Shown: positions 1 to 8,626, numbered from the stretch's first letter. The stretch is 41,669 nucleotides of DNA from Chitinophagales bacterium (GCA_022360175.1 JAKSDI010000074.1:1-41669), one strand, 5' to 3'. Numbers and translations are program-made. The notes: a model not told the origin generated them from the sequence alone.

Positions 1-132
1 CCATTAGCTAAACTCAACAACCTATACTGGCTTAACTTAGACAACAACCAAATTGTAGATACGGCTCCATTGGCTAAACTCAACAACCTAAAATCGCTTA
101 ACTTATCCAACAACCAAATTGTAGATACGGCT
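1..132 (+). repeat. Tandem 66-bp repeat encoding leucine-rich repeats
   Basis: Units 1-66 and 67-132 differ at only a few positions. Both encode the core N-N-L-x-x-L-N-L-x-N-N-Q-I-V-D-T-A. The low divergence at DNA level indicates recent duplication or gene conversion, and the array may continue to the left of the window. Confidence 0.8.
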
Positions 133-180
133 ATTAAAGAACTTCAAGTATCATTACCTAATGCTACTATTAAAAACTAA
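1..180 (+). CDS. Leucine-rich-repeat protein, C-terminal fragment
   Basis: The frame is open from the first base of the window and stops at TAA 178-180, so only the last 59 residues are visible. They hold two consecutive 22-residue leucine-rich repeats of the SDS22/internalin-like type (pattern LxxLxxLxxLxLxxNQIxD) and a short cap ending in NATIKN. The repeats are near-identical at DNA level (66-bp units 1-66 and 67-132). LRRs of this type usually mediate protein-protein binding. What this one binds, and whether it is secreted or intracellular, cannot be told because the N-terminus is outside the window. Confidence 0.85.
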   Translation, partial: PLAKLNNLYWLNLDNNQIVDTAPLAKLNNLKSLNLSNNQIVDTAIKELQVSLPNATIKN

Positions 181-474
181 TCCGTCAAAAATGTTTCATA
201 TTATATAGTTTAGGATTAATCAAAAATATAAGCCAGATTTAACACTTTCTGGTGATCCTTCCGCTAGTTTATGTTGTTAATATTTTGTAATTTCGCAATG
301 AGCTTTGCGGAAATTAAGTTTTGAAATTATCTTTTTAACCAAAAAAAATTTCAAAATGATCTTTGTCATTGAATTATTGCGTTTTCGATAAATTCGTAAA
401 ATGCAACGTATTTCACCCAAGCAGGTAAGCTGAAAGCAGTTTGCTATCTATTTACATAACCAAATTCTTCGAGG

Positions 475-720
475 ATGACCAAACGTTCTATGAAGAGGAG
501 GCTCGTAAGAGCGCGAATCGCCTTAAATCAAACTATCCACAAAATTTTGGAAATCAACCGAAAAAGAAAACGTTTGACTTTCTATGCAAATCCTGGCCAG
601 AAAGAAGAACACCTGATGGAACAACTAAGGGTGCTCAACAAAACCGCCGAACAGCAAGCTAAATTGGTCCGACGCTATGAATCTCAGCTGGACCATGTAC
701 CCATTCCGATTAGTGAATAA
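475..720 (+). CDS. Small basic hypothetical protein (81 aa)
   Basis: I do not recognise a family. The product is 81 aa, with a very basic N-terminal half rich in Arg/Lys (TKRSMKRRLVRAR, NRKRKRL) and a charged, probably helical C-terminal half (EEHLMEQLRVLNKTAEQQAKLVRRYE). No signal peptide or membrane segment is visible. It ends at TAA just before a good intrinsic terminator. A second ATG six codons in (490) is an alternative start. Another open frame overlaps it from 441, but it has low-complexity content and stops at 662. The frame called here is the one with a plausible amphipathic helix. A nucleic-acid-binding role is a guess from charge only. Confidence 0.5.
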   Translation: MTKRSMKRRLVRARIALNQTIHKILEINRKRKRLTFYANPGQKEEHLMEQLRVLNKTAEQQAKLVRRYESQLDHVPIPISE

Positions 721-745
721 ATTGCCTTAAACAACTAAAATAATG

Positions 746-771
746 AGGCTGGTTTCTTAAAAAACCAGCCT
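746..771. terminator. Bidirectional intrinsic terminator
   Basis: A perfect 10-bp stem (AGGCTGGTTT at 746-755, AAACCAGCCT at 762-771) encloses a 6-nt loop. It is followed by a T-rich run on the plus strand and a moderately T-rich stretch (ATTATTTTAG) on the minus strand. It lies between the convergent ends of the small gene ending at 720 and the minus-strand operon ending at 785, so it probably serves both. Confidence 0.85.
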
Positions 772-784
772 TTTGTATTTTATA

Positions 785-2449
785 CTAGATGATAAAATCT
801 TTTTCTATCACCATTTGCAAGCGCTCCAGATGTTCTATCAATAAATCATACGTTAAAGCAGCCACTCCTATCATTGCCCAATAATTAGGTACTACCGCAA
901 TCACGCTTGAATGAGTATTTAGTGGTTCTTGTTCTGACAACAAAGTTTCTAATACATCATGAGTACATTTACTGTGAGGCACAAATACCCATGTAGCAGC
1001 ATAAAAAGTTCCTGTTTCCCAATTTTTATATATGCTGGCCCGATTCATAAATTCACGTAAGAATTCTGCTCCATTAAATGATATATTAGGGTCTTGTACT
1101 CCTAATAAAACATCATCGCCAAATCGTCCGCCCAAGCGGCCAATGGAAAAATCTATCCCTCCAATAACAAGTCCTCCCCCTTGCTTCTGGCAGCTCTCCA
1201 AAAAACGATCCATCGTATTCCTTATCAATCGATAGTAGTTAGCAGAGATGCCCAATTGTGGTGCAAGCTGTTCATCAACATATAAATTACCAACCCAAGA
1301 AGTTCCTTTTGTAAATTGTAAGGTAATTCCTGCTGCCAATTTTCCTGCACGAATATGAGCAGAAGGCGTGAGTTTGATTTCCTGTTTTCCAACTGAAGCA
1401 CTCGAATAATTTACATGGCTTTCCAAAACGTAATCATCCCCATAGGCATAAGCTGTAGCACCCAATGCCATGATTCTTTTTTCATCGGTCAAATCTATAT
1501 TAGGCGTAATACGAGCTCCGTCACCAGAATCACATGCTTTTAAGCAGCCCTTTTCCAGGTCATATCTCTCTTTTAGTAGGATTGCAGCATCTAATAACTG
1601 TTGGCAAAAATCTGACAAGGATCGATTTTCGCGCTGGATAACATAACCCGGCAGGCCTGGCAAATGCAGTCCCAAACGATCATAAAAAGGGGTAGCCTGT
1701 CGCTCTAAGGCTAGCACTTCATGAGCTTCTTTAATATCTAAATGTTCTATATTTCTGGCTTTTGCAACCGTTGGATATAAGCAGCTTTTAGTATTCCAGT
1801 TTGCTGCTACTGCCGGACTATTGGCATCTATGTATAGTTGCTTTAGCCCCGTTTGTTGCTTCAACCAACTTAAAAAGATTTGAAAACTCTGATCTAATAC
1901 ATACAAACGTATTACAGCATGAGGATATGTTTTTAAGTAATCAATTAATTGCACAATGACAGGCACTGGAGTTTCCTGATGTTGTGCCGCCAGTATCAGT
2001 AATACATCTGATAAATAGTAGTGGCTGAGGTTGGAAATATCCAATTGACGAATCCCTGCTTTGGTAGCACTAATTTTCCAGCTGGCCATTCGCCCTACTG
2101 CCAGATCCCCTTCCTTACCTAAAAAAGGAGCACGGGTCTCTACGTAACCTGCATAATTTTTGGCTTGCAAGCCCAATTTCAGCTTGGTAAAATCTCCAGG
2201 AAATGCCCCTAAATCGGTAGAAGTAGAATGCAGGATCAAAGATTTATCAATATTGCCTGCAAAGGGTTCTAATGCTTGCGTCGCGACATCACTTAAACCA
2301 CTCACCTCTATATTTAACAATTGCTGGCATAAAGCAGCTCGTTCCTCTGGATTAAGGTTTAAAGGGCCAACACCAAAATTTTTCCATTCCAGTTGGGTGC
2401 CATCTTCAAGAGGAGTAATCCAGGCATTTTCTGTTTTTTTCCATTGCAT
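785..2449 (-). CDS. ATP-grasp-like protein, last gene of a four-gene amino-acid operon
   Basis: The 554-aa product is cytosolic, with no signal peptide. The C-terminal third has the layout of an ATP-grasp catalytic domain. A stretch around YVLESHVNYSSASVG is followed by ITLQFTKGTSWVG, then a helix, then GGLVIGGIDFSIGRLGG and VQDPNISFNGAEF. In PGM1-type peptide ligases the equivalent positions are the eQ...G strand, the GxxGxDF motif and the acidic/Asn metal-binding motif. The N-terminal ~300 residues are not recognisable to me. If the assignment holds, the protein ligates a carboxylate to an amine using ATP. It is the terminal gene of the operon, 119 bp after the racemase-family gene. The similarity is remote and the usual EiNxR motif is altered, so the family call is tentative. 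Confidence 0.6.
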   Translation of the reverse strand: MQWKKTENAWITPLEDGTQLEWKNFGVGPLNLNPEERAALCQQLLNIEVSGLSDVATQALEPFAGNIDKSLILHSTSTDLGAFPGDFTKLKLGLQAKNYAGYVETRAPFLGKEGDLAVGRMASWKISATKAGIRQLDISNLSHYYLSDVLLILAAQHQETPVPVIVQLIDYLKTYPHAVIRLYVLDQSFQIFLSWLKQQTGLKQLYIDANSPAVAANWNTKSCLYPTVAKARNIEHLDIKEAHEVLALERQATPFYDRLGLHLPGLPGYVIQRENRSLSDFCQQLLDAAILLKERYDLEKGCLKACDSGDGARITPNIDLTDEKRIMALGATAYAYGDDYVLESHVNYSSASVGKQEIKLTPSAHIRAGKLAAGITLQFTKGTSWVGNLYVDEQLAPQLGISANYYRLIRNTMDRFLESCQKQGGGLVIGGIDFSIGRLGGRFGDDVLLGVQDPNISFNGAEFLREFMNRASIYKNWETGTFYAATWVFVPHSKCTHDVLETLLSEQEPLNTHSSVIAVVPNYWAMIGVAALTYDLLIEHLERLQMVIEKDFII

Positions 2450-2568
2450 AAATAAAGAATTAAAAGCGATAGCAAAATATTATTCTTTCCTCCCCCTTAA
2501 TCCCCCTCCAAAGAGGGAAATTCACATTTAATTATGTAATACTTCTTTTGAGATAAACTCATAACTAT

Positions 2569-3435
2569 TCAACTTTCCATCAGTTGTGTATAGTTTTTTA
2601 AAGCCTGATCTATCCGCGGATGATCTTTTTTCAGTAAAGCTCCTATACTCTTGATTTCATGTGCTTTTATCTCCATATAGGAGTACACCTGATTACTGAT
2701 TTCAGTATTTTCACTATCATTTTTCTCCGAGCTCAAACGAACAGCAGAAAGCATCTCTTTATTAGGGTTTAGAATAGTAATATTCGCCCCAAGAGTTTCT
2801 TGAGCTATTCGTTTAAACCTGGCTTCCGCAAAATAATAATGTGTACAACAGAGCGCCAACCCTATATTATCAGAGGGCTTTCTAATTTTAGATTTTGCTT
2901 CTGAAAAATAAGTATTCATCATACGCTCTACCCGTACATCATCGCCTTGTTGTATGTAATATTGTAATTCCCAGCATCCCTGGGTTACAATCTTATCCTC
3001 GGGCATCCCTCGTTCTAATAGTTTACTCTTGTGAGCATTAGAAGCAATTGTTATGGGTGTACCAAGCACCAACACATTATCTTCTGGATAATTCCTCATA
3101 TAATTAGCGACCAACTCAACACCAAAATCAACGATACCTACAATCTTATTCTCTTTTACAAAAGAAGCTGACAAGTGAGGTAATAATACAGAAAGAGAAT
3201 TACAAGCGAGCAATACTATAGAAGGTTTAAATTCTACAACCCTCTCAAGCATGTTTTTAAAAGTTCTTATTCTTTCCTCTTCCTGCATATGTAAGTACAG
3301 TTTGCCACTGGCAGGCATCACATTAAAAAATAAGAGCTCACATTTTAATCGCCTCCCATATTGTCTCAAGCAATCATCTAACATAGCGTGGACTGATAAG
3401 CCCCCTATACCCGCATCGATAATAGCAATGGTCAT
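2569..3435 (-). CDS. Aspartate/glutamate racemase-family protein (MurI-like)
   Basis: The 288-aa length is usual for MurI-type racemases. The N-terminal motif DAGIGGL (D7) matches the family DSGxGG motif. The two catalytic cysteines are seen in LLACNS (C78) and CCTHYY (C197), with H199 next to the second. This supports cofactor-independent epimerisation of an acidic amino acid or a related substrate such as a hydantoin. MurI itself would normally sit among cell-wall or housekeeping genes. Here the gene lies inside an operon with a DadA-like oxidoreductase, a formyltransferase and an ATP-grasp-like protein, so a specialised substrate is more likely than bulk D-glutamate supply. The start ATG follows a weak AGGA-like element, and the gap to the upstream formyltransferase is 37 bp. 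Confidence 0.85.
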   Translation of the reverse strand: MTIAIIDAGIGGLSVHAMLDDCLRQYGRRLKCELLFFNVMPASGKLYLHMQEEERIRTFKNMLERVVEFKPSIVLLACNSLSVLLPHLSASFVKENKIVGIVDFGVELVANYMRNYPEDNVLVLGTPITIASNAHKSKLLERGMPEDKIVTQGCWELQYYIQQGDDVRVERMMNTYFSEAKSKIRKPSDNIGLALCCTHYYFAEARFKRIAQETLGANITILNPNKEMLSAVRLSSEKNDSENTEISNQVYSYMEIKAHEIKSIGALLKKDHPRIDQALKNYTQLMES

Positions 3436-3472
3436 GTATTTGAAGTTTTCCTGTAGCTTAAAATACTTTCTA

Positions 3473-4261
3473 TCAATTTAGCAATCTGCTCCAGTAGTAT
3501 TTCAGTTCCACCCAAGGGGTCCTATCTTTATGAGAAAAGGTCTTTTTATTGCTTAGAGGCTGGCTCACTGCTATAATATCCTTTCCGTTCTCATATTCAT
3601 GAAGCACCTTTTTCAATTGATCTACACATAATTTCAATGATTTCGCATATAGCGTTTCATCATTATCTCCTTGTACTATCTCAGGCTGCACTATCTTTAT
3701 GATAGCACCTCCATCTAGCTCTTCGGTCACTAAATGTATTGTAGCTCCTACCTTTTCGTAGTTTTTTTCATACAAAGCAAAGAAGATACACTGATTACCT
3801 TTATACTCTGGCAAGACACCTCCATGTAAATTGATAATTGTCTGCCCGGCTTCTCTAGCTCTTTTCCCTACAAACATGGTACCACAAACTATTGTAATAT
3901 CCGGTTTTATCTCATTTAAGAATGTTGCCGTTGTTCTATCATTTATGTTATGTACATTCTGTACAGGAATTGCTATTTTTTGGAGATCAAAATCCATCTC
4001 AAAAAATTGCTTTCGATGGGCACTATGGCCCATCCATTGCCTTCTTTTGCTATGGTATTTTCTATACATCCACAATTTGTAGCGTTTCTTTTTCCACAAC
4101 CAGTTCATCTGATTTTTATTTGGCTCCATGACCACACCTACAACCTGAAAGTTTTGTTGTAATTGCTGAATCAGATAAAAATGGTGGGGGTCATCACAAC
4201 ACATAATTGCGACTCTGGCAGCACGCTTTGTGTCTTCTTTTTTTATAATTGTACTCGTCAT
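3473..4261 (-). CDS. Formyltransferase-fold protein
   Basis: The 262-aa product has the core of the formyltransferase superfamily (GART / methionyl-tRNA formyltransferase type). The motif INLHGGVLPEYKGN gives the conserved N144 and H146, and ELDGGAII gives the catalytic D183. The spacing is as in enzymes that transfer a formyl group from 10-formyl-tetrahydrofolate to an amine. It lacks the C-terminal tRNA-binding domain of Fmt and is too short for it, so a small-molecule or sugar-amine acceptor is expected. The N-terminal strand RVAIMCCDDPHHF starts the Rossmann-like fold. It lies 5 bp after the FAD oxidoreductase stop, so the two are probably translationally coupled. Substrate unknown. Confidence 0.85.
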   Translation of the reverse strand: MTSTIIKKEDTKRAARVAIMCCDDPHHFYLIQQLQQNFQVVGVVMEPNKNQMNWLWKKKRYKLWMYRKYHSKRRQWMGHSAHRKQFFEMDFDLQKIAIPVQNVHNINDRTTATFLNEIKPDITIVCGTMFVGKRAREAGQTIINLHGGVLPEYKGNQCIFFALYEKNYEKVGATIHLVTEELDGGAIIKIVQPEIVQGDNDETLYAKSLKLCVDQLKKVLHEYENGKDIIAVSQPLSNKKTFSHKDRTPWVELKYYWSRLLN

Positions 4262-4266
4262 TTAGG

Positions 4267-5667
4267 TTATCCTTCTTTTACAAAACTAGAAGTTGCCTTC
4301 ATTCTATCAGGATGAAAAAGGTGTTGCATCAAATGTTGTTCTCCTTTGATAGTACTTAAAACAGCATCAGCAATATATGGTGCCTGAGTAAAACCTCCCG
4401 TATTATTTCCTCCCGTTATAATAAGCTGGCCATCATCAACCGTAGGAATGGCTTCGAAAACACCTAGTCCAGTAGGTGTCCAGCCTCTCACACAATACCT
4501 TCTGGCTACATGTATATCATCTCCTGCTGCCTCGTAGGATTCCGGAAAATAAGTTTGAGCTGTATGTATTACACTATCAAATATGCCTTCCAACTCTTTT
4601 GCATTAACTTCATTGTTTTGAGCATTTCCCGTATAACCATAACCGGAACCTAAAACAAGAACGGCTTGTCCATTCTCATGTATAAGTGTTACATTAGAAT
4701 CTTCACCAACATGGCCTATCTTATGTATTTTCATTGAATGATTCAACTCTGGATGGAGATTTGGAATCGTTAGCCATACCCCTAAAACACCATGCAATTG
4801 ATTATGAGTTTCTGTATTTAGCAGTGTTGTTCCGGCATAAGCTCCTAAAGAAAGTACGCAATTGTCATAAGACTCTAATTTATCATTGATTACAAGGCCT
4901 GTTACTTTTCCTGATTCATTGCGTTCAATGCTTGAAAAGTGGGTATTCCAACGAAACTCAGCACCCTGCCCCATCAAATAACGAATTAGTTTTTTGCTAA
5001 AGTCATGTACTTTTAAGGTAAAGCCTCTAGTTGTCATACAGCCTCCCAACATGTTGATGCTATGGGCATGGCGAAAGACAGGATATTCGTCCAATACCTC
5101 CTCCATACTCATTGCTCTTGTCATTGAATTCAAGCGGCTATGCAATTGTCTGGCTGCATCAAAATCTTCTTTTTCGGAATATATCCGAAGTATCCCGGGC
5201 ACATAGTCTACATCCTCAAACAATTCAGGGCATTCTTTCATCCACTTATACCATAAGTGCCCACTATTAATATTAATGGTATAAATATCCTCAGCAAACT
5301 GATTAGCCTGATTCGGCCTAACGGCATGAAAATCTCGAATCCATGATTGTTCCCATTCATTCAGCATCTCTTTTTCTCTTACCAGCCAGCCATTCTTATC
5401 AATGACTCGCTCAAAAGCCTCATCCATTTTAGAGTACAGCTGGCTTCCTTTTTCGTTATAGTTATCTGCTTCTGTATAAGTGTACATACGTACATTTTCA
5501 CCGCCAAAAGTGCATCCCACTTCTTTCCAGTTGTAAGGAGATAAAGGAGAAGGAGCTTTGTCAATTAATACTAATTGATGGCCTTCTTTTGCCAAGAAAT
5601 AAGCTGTAATTAAATTGACAACTCCAGTTCCAATAATTACTGTGGTTTTTTGTTTTGATAAGTGCAT
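4267..5667 (-). CDS. FAD-dependent oxidoreductase, D-amino-acid dehydrogenase (DadA)-like
   Basis: This is the first gene of the minus-strand operon, 466 aa. The N-terminal dinucleotide-binding strand-turn-helix reads TVIIGTGVVNLITAYFLAKEG, followed by the acidic LVLID that contacts the ribose, as in the DAO/DadA superfamily. The third glycine of GxGxxG is Asn (N18), which is unusual. The C-terminal FAD-contacting region reads RGWTPTGLGVFEAIPTV ... ITGGNNTGGFTQAPYIADAV, matching the G.RP.TPDG ... GH...G pattern of DadA. Family members oxidatively deaminate D-amino acids or N-methyl amino acids. Paired with a racemase-family enzyme, it could interconvert or consume a D-amino acid. No transmembrane helix is seen apart from the FAD-binding hydrophobic strand. 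Confidence 0.85.
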   Translation of the reverse strand: MHLSKQKTTVIIGTGVVNLITAYFLAKEGHQLVLIDKAPSPLSPYNWKEVGCTFGGENVRMYTYTEADNYNEKGSQLYSKMDEAFERVIDKNGWLVREKEMLNEWEQSWIRDFHAVRPNQANQFAEDIYTININSGHLWYKWMKECPELFEDVDYVPGILRIYSEKEDFDAARQLHSRLNSMTRAMSMEEVLDEYPVFRHAHSINMLGGCMTTRGFTLKVHDFSKKLIRYLMGQGAEFRWNTHFSSIERNESGKVTGLVINDKLESYDNCVLSLGAYAGTTLLNTETHNQLHGVLGVWLTIPNLHPELNHSMKIHKIGHVGEDSNVTLIHENGQAVLVLGSGYGYTGNAQNNEVNAKELEGIFDSVIHTAQTYFPESYEAAGDDIHVARRYCVRGWTPTGLGVFEAIPTVDDGQLIITGGNNTGGFTQAPYIADAVLSTIKGEQHLMQHLFHPDRMKATSSFVKEG

Positions 5668-6226
5668 GTTATAGTTTTAACCGAAAAATGATTAGAATAA
5701 AAGTGAGCTAAAGGCTTTTGAACAGGAAGCGGCAACGAATTAATATTCAATTAATAATTCGAGCATTTAATAATAGACAAATGCATAATTATGTTTAGCA
5801 GCGCTAAGCAAAAGAATCAAAATACATAAAAAGAAATAGTACTTACTCCATTCAAGAAATGAGCCTATCAAGATTTGGCAAAAGCTACTAAAACGACAAA
5901 CAATACTTAGCAAACCCTTGGGGTTTCACATGATAAATTCAAGCATCTGCTTTACTTCTCCGTTTGTTTAAAATCTTCTTGTCAATAGTTGTGGTTGAGC
6001 ACACCTAGTAGTGTTTAAAATTACTGAAGTGATATCTGTTTTTCATGGTAAGAAATAAAAATGGAAGGGGATACATAGATTTGTGTTTTGTTGCATTTCT
6101 TATTAATTCCCTAAAAGTAGAAAATTAATATTAACCAACAAAATATAGCAGCCACTTCTCTGTGTGTATATTGTTAAAACAAAAATGCTTAATTTTTCAT
6201 TATTATACGCAGAAATAAAAGAGTAG
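5668..6226. other. Divergent intergenic region (559 bp)
   Basis: This AT-rich spacer separates the minus-strand four-gene operon from the plus-strand hydrolase, so it should hold both promoters. A TAGATTTG box at 6076-6083 fits the Bacteroidota -7 consensus for the plus strand, but I see no matching -33 TTTG. No convincing -7 box is visible on the minus strand. I see no ORF or RNA gene in it. Confidence 0.4.
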
Positions 6227-7042
6227 ATGCAGCGAAAACCAAACGAACACTTATTATACTACGAGCTAGAAGATCAGCAGCAAAATGCCCCCTGGTTGGT
6301 ATTATTACATGGAGCAGGGGGAAGCATGGCTACCTGGCGACTACAACGGGAAGCACTTGCCCAACATTTTAATCTACTTCTAGTCGACTTACCGGGTCAT
6401 GGTGAAACATCAAAAAAAACGAACCCATACGCCACCTATACTTTTAATAATATTGCCCAAAGTGTATGGGAAGTTGTAGACTATTTAAAATTGCCTATGG
6501 TGCATCTCGTAGGGACTTCTCTCGGATCTATCATATGCCTAGAGATGCGAGTACAACATCCTGAGAAAGTTGTCTCTGTTGTACTAGCAGGTGCTGTAGT
6601 AAAGCTAAATTCCAAACTAAGGATGATTGCTGCTGCCTGCCCTCCCCTAGCTCGCTTACTGGGACATAAAGCCTTTTTTAAAATGGGAGCCTATCTCATT
6701 TTGCCCCGTAGAAACCATAAGCGCTCCAGAGATATTTTTATCCAGGAATCTGTTGCCCTCAGCAAGAAAGAATTCAAGAAGTGGATGAGCCTGCTCGGCA
6801 ATCTGGGCGATACCTTACAAGGCTTGTTTCATAAGCCTACCATTATCCCCCATCTTCTGGTAAGCGGTAGCCAAGATCATCTATTCTTAAGCCCGGCCAA
6901 AGCCTTCACCCATTTTCATGAAAGTGCTAAGATTGAAATATTCCCCAATTGCGGGCATGTAGTAACCATTGAAAAAGCAAGAAAATTCAATCAGGTATGC
7001 ATCGAGTATATTAAAAGCCTAATCACTCCAGGTTCTTCATAA
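6227..7042 (+). CDS. Alpha/beta hydrolase
   Basis: The 271-aa product is a standard single-domain alpha/beta-hydrolase fold. Visible elements are the oxyanion-hole motif LLHGAGGS, the strand LLLVDLPGHGE, the nucleophile elbow GTSLGS with S98, the acidic residue in SGSQDHLF (D217) and the catalytic histidine in CGHVV (H244). The full catalytic triad is therefore present. No signal peptide is seen, so it is probably cytosolic. The family hydrolyses esters, lactones, amides or C-C bonds, and sequence alone does not give the substrate. It is divergent from the amino-acid operon and could belong to the same pathway, but that is only proximity. Confidence 0.85.
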   Translation: MQRKPNEHLLYYELEDQQQNAPWLVLLHGAGGSMATWRLQREALAQHFNLLLVDLPGHGETSKKTNPYATYTFNNIAQSVWEVVDYLKLPMVHLVGTSLGSIICLEMRVQHPEKVVSVVLAGAVVKLNSKLRMIAAACPPLARLLGHKAFFKMGAYLILPRRNHKRSRDIFIQESVALSKKEFKKWMSLLGNLGDTLQGLFHKPTIIPHLLVSGSQDHLFLSPAKAFTHFHESAKIEIFPNCGHVVTIEKARKFNQVCIEYIKSLITPGSS

Positions 7043-7240
7043 AGAACAATTATCCTATAAACTACTATCCAATGCTTCTACCTGCAATTACTCCCCTTTT
7101 TCCAGCGAACAAATGCAAAAAACACAAAACATCCATTAGCAATATTTTAAACCTACAGTACACCATCTATGGTAATTTATTATTTCCCAGCCACTTATGA
7201 TTTAATTGAAAATTTTTAGAAAAAAATTTCCCCGGGAACT

Positions 7241-7270
7241 TTTGCAGAAATAATTTTCGTTATATCTTTG
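7241..7270 (+). promoter_or_regulatory. Bacteroidota-type promoter of tRNA-Gln
   Basis: TTTG at 7241-7244 is followed after 18 bp by TATCTTTG at 7263-7270, a close match to the Bacteroidota primary-sigma consensus (TTTG, about 19 bp, TAnnTTTG). Transcription would begin near 7277, about 30 bp before the tRNA. Confidence 0.8.
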
Positions 7271-7308
7271 CAACCGCTACGGAGGAAAACGCTCCTCCAA
7301 ACATGGAT

Positions 7309-7380
7309 AGACCCATGGTGTAATTGGTAACACAGCAGATTTTGGTTCTGTCGTTCTAGGTTCGAGTCCTAGTGGGTCTA
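7309..7380 (+). tRNA. tRNA-Gln (anticodon TTG)
   Basis: The cloverleaf can be folded by eye. The acceptor stem is AGACCCA (7309-7315) with TGGGTCT (7373-7379), followed by discriminator A. The D-stem is GTGT/ACAC. The anticodon stem is GCAGA/TCTGT around the loop TTTTGGT, giving anticodon TTG. The T-stem is CTAGG/CCTAG around TTCGAGT. CCA is not encoded. Transcription is supported by the promoter at 7241-7270 and the terminator that follows. Confidence 0.95.
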
Positions 7381-7387
7381 CTGAGAT

Positions 7388-7422
7388 AAAGCCTTGATTA
7401 ACAACGAGTTAGTCGAGGCTTT
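7388..7422 (+). terminator. Terminator after tRNA-Gln
   Basis: A 15-bp stem (7388-7402 with 7408-7422) has two G-T wobbles and a 5-nt loop AACGA. The 3' arm ends in TTT and is followed by TAACTTT. It lies 7 bp after the tRNA, so it most likely ends the tRNA transcript. Confidence 0.75.
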
Positions 7423-7493
7423 TAACTTTCAGGTACAATATAGGTACAACAAACGCGGTTTTTTCTTACCTCCTACATTATCCAATAAATTTT

Positions 7494-8573
7494 ATGGTTT
7501 ACGGCGCTTTGGACATGATCCTGTCCAAATCCATTGATTTTTTACATCCAAACCATAAAAAAATGGATAAAGCATATCTTGATTTATTAGAACAGATCAA
7601 AAAAACGATCCGCCAAGAACGCGCTAAAGCTATTCAGCATGTTAACCGTACACTTATTAACCTTTATTGGGAGATTGGCAGAAAAATTGTAGATAGCCAA
7701 GAAAAGCATGGATGGGGCAAGCGTATAGTAGAACAGCTTTCCAAAGACCTGCAAACAACATTTCCTAGCCAATCAGGATTTTCACCACGTAATCTTTGGG
7801 ATATGCGGCGCTTCTATGAAACCTATAAGGATGATACAAATCTGCGACAGCTTGTCGCAGAAATTCCGTGGGGTCATAATTTGCTGATCATGCAAAAAAC
7901 AAAGCGTAGGGATGAACGACAATATTATATAGAAGCAAGTCGCCAAATGGCGTGGAGCAGGGCGGTTCTGCTCAACCAAATTAAAGCACAAGCTTATCAA
8001 AGACATTTACAACATCCCAAACAAACGAACTTCTCCCAAACATTACCAGAACATATCGCAGAACTGGCCGATGAAACAATCAAGAGTAGCTACAACTTGG
8101 AATTTCTAGGTATAGATGAACCTATACGTGAAGCCAAATTAGAAAACGAGCTGTTGCGTAAACTGCAATCTTTTATATTGGAGTTAGGATACGGCTTTGC
8201 ATTCATTGGCAATCAATATCCGGTCACGCTTGGTAACAAAACGTACCGTATTGATTTACTATTCTACCATCGTCACCTGCAATGCCTTGTTGCTATTGAA
8301 CTCAAGATAGGTGAGTTTGAACCGGAACATGCAGGAAAGATGAATTTTTATCTAGAGCTACTCGACAACCGACACAGACTTGAACATGAAAATCCACCTA
8401 TTGGTATTATCCTCTGCGCAGAGAAAAACAATCTTGAAGTGGAATATGCCCTGCGATCCAGCAATAAGCCAGTAGGGGTGGCAGAATATCAATTAAGCGA
8501 AAGCTTGCCGGAAGAATTAAGTGGTAAATTGCCAAATCCTGAACAATTGAAGAAGCCGCTAACAGAACAGTAG
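7494..8573 (+). CDS. YhcG/DUF1016 family PD-(D/E)XK nuclease-like protein
   Basis: The 359-aa product matches the YhcG (DUF1016) family. An N-terminal helical domain (about residues 25-165) contains VNRTLINLYWEIGRKI, FSPRNLWDMRRFYETY and the IPWGHNLLIM motif. A C-terminal nuclease domain shows YRIDLLFYHR (D254) and VAIELKIGEFEPEHAGKM (E269-x-K271), the PD-(D/E)XK active site, all intact. Homologues are common in accessory regions, often near restriction-modification or other defence genes, and the function is not settled. Met24 (7563) aligns better with the usual family start (YLDLLEQIKKTI), so the true start may be there. The gene lies just after tRNA-Gln, consistent with an integrated island. 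Confidence 0.9.
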   Translation: MVYGALDMILSKSIDFLHPNHKKMDKAYLDLLEQIKKTIRQERAKAIQHVNRTLINLYWEIGRKIVDSQEKHGWGKRIVEQLSKDLQTTFPSQSGFSPRNLWDMRRFYETYKDDTNLRQLVAEIPWGHNLLIMQKTKRRDERQYYIEASRQMAWSRAVLLNQIKAQAYQRHLQHPKQTNFSQTLPEHIAELADETIKSSYNLEFLGIDEPIREAKLENELLRKLQSFILELGYGFAFIGNQYPVTLGNKTYRIDLLFYHRHLQCLVAIELKIGEFEPEHAGKMNFYLELLDNRHRLEHENPPIGIILCAEKNNLEVEYALRSSNKPVGVAEYQLSESLPEELSGKLPNPEQLKKPLTEQ

Positions 8574-8602
8574 AAACGGTAATTTATACCAGCTTTATGA
8601 AA

Positions 8603-8626
8603 CTTCGATTTCTATCTTACTACATA
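8603..8626 (+). repeat. Imperfect direct repeat, left copy
   Basis: This 24-bp stretch beginning CTTCGATTT matches 9650-9673 at 20 of 24 positions, and all four differences are transitions. The two copies bracket the foreign-looking segment. They could be ancient attachment sites or ends of an element, or a chance resemblance. Confidence 0.4.

Noticed and set aside
441-662. 73-codon plus-strand frame overlapping the 81-aa gene
   Set aside because: It overlaps the 475-720 gene in another frame, has no recognisable feature and stops before it; two overlapping real genes here are unlikely.
2569-3435. Housekeeping glutamate racemase murI
   Set aside because: Catalytic motifs fit the superfamily, but the operon context and divergence from the usual DSGxGGL and GCTHYP motifs make the housekeeping enzyme unlikely.
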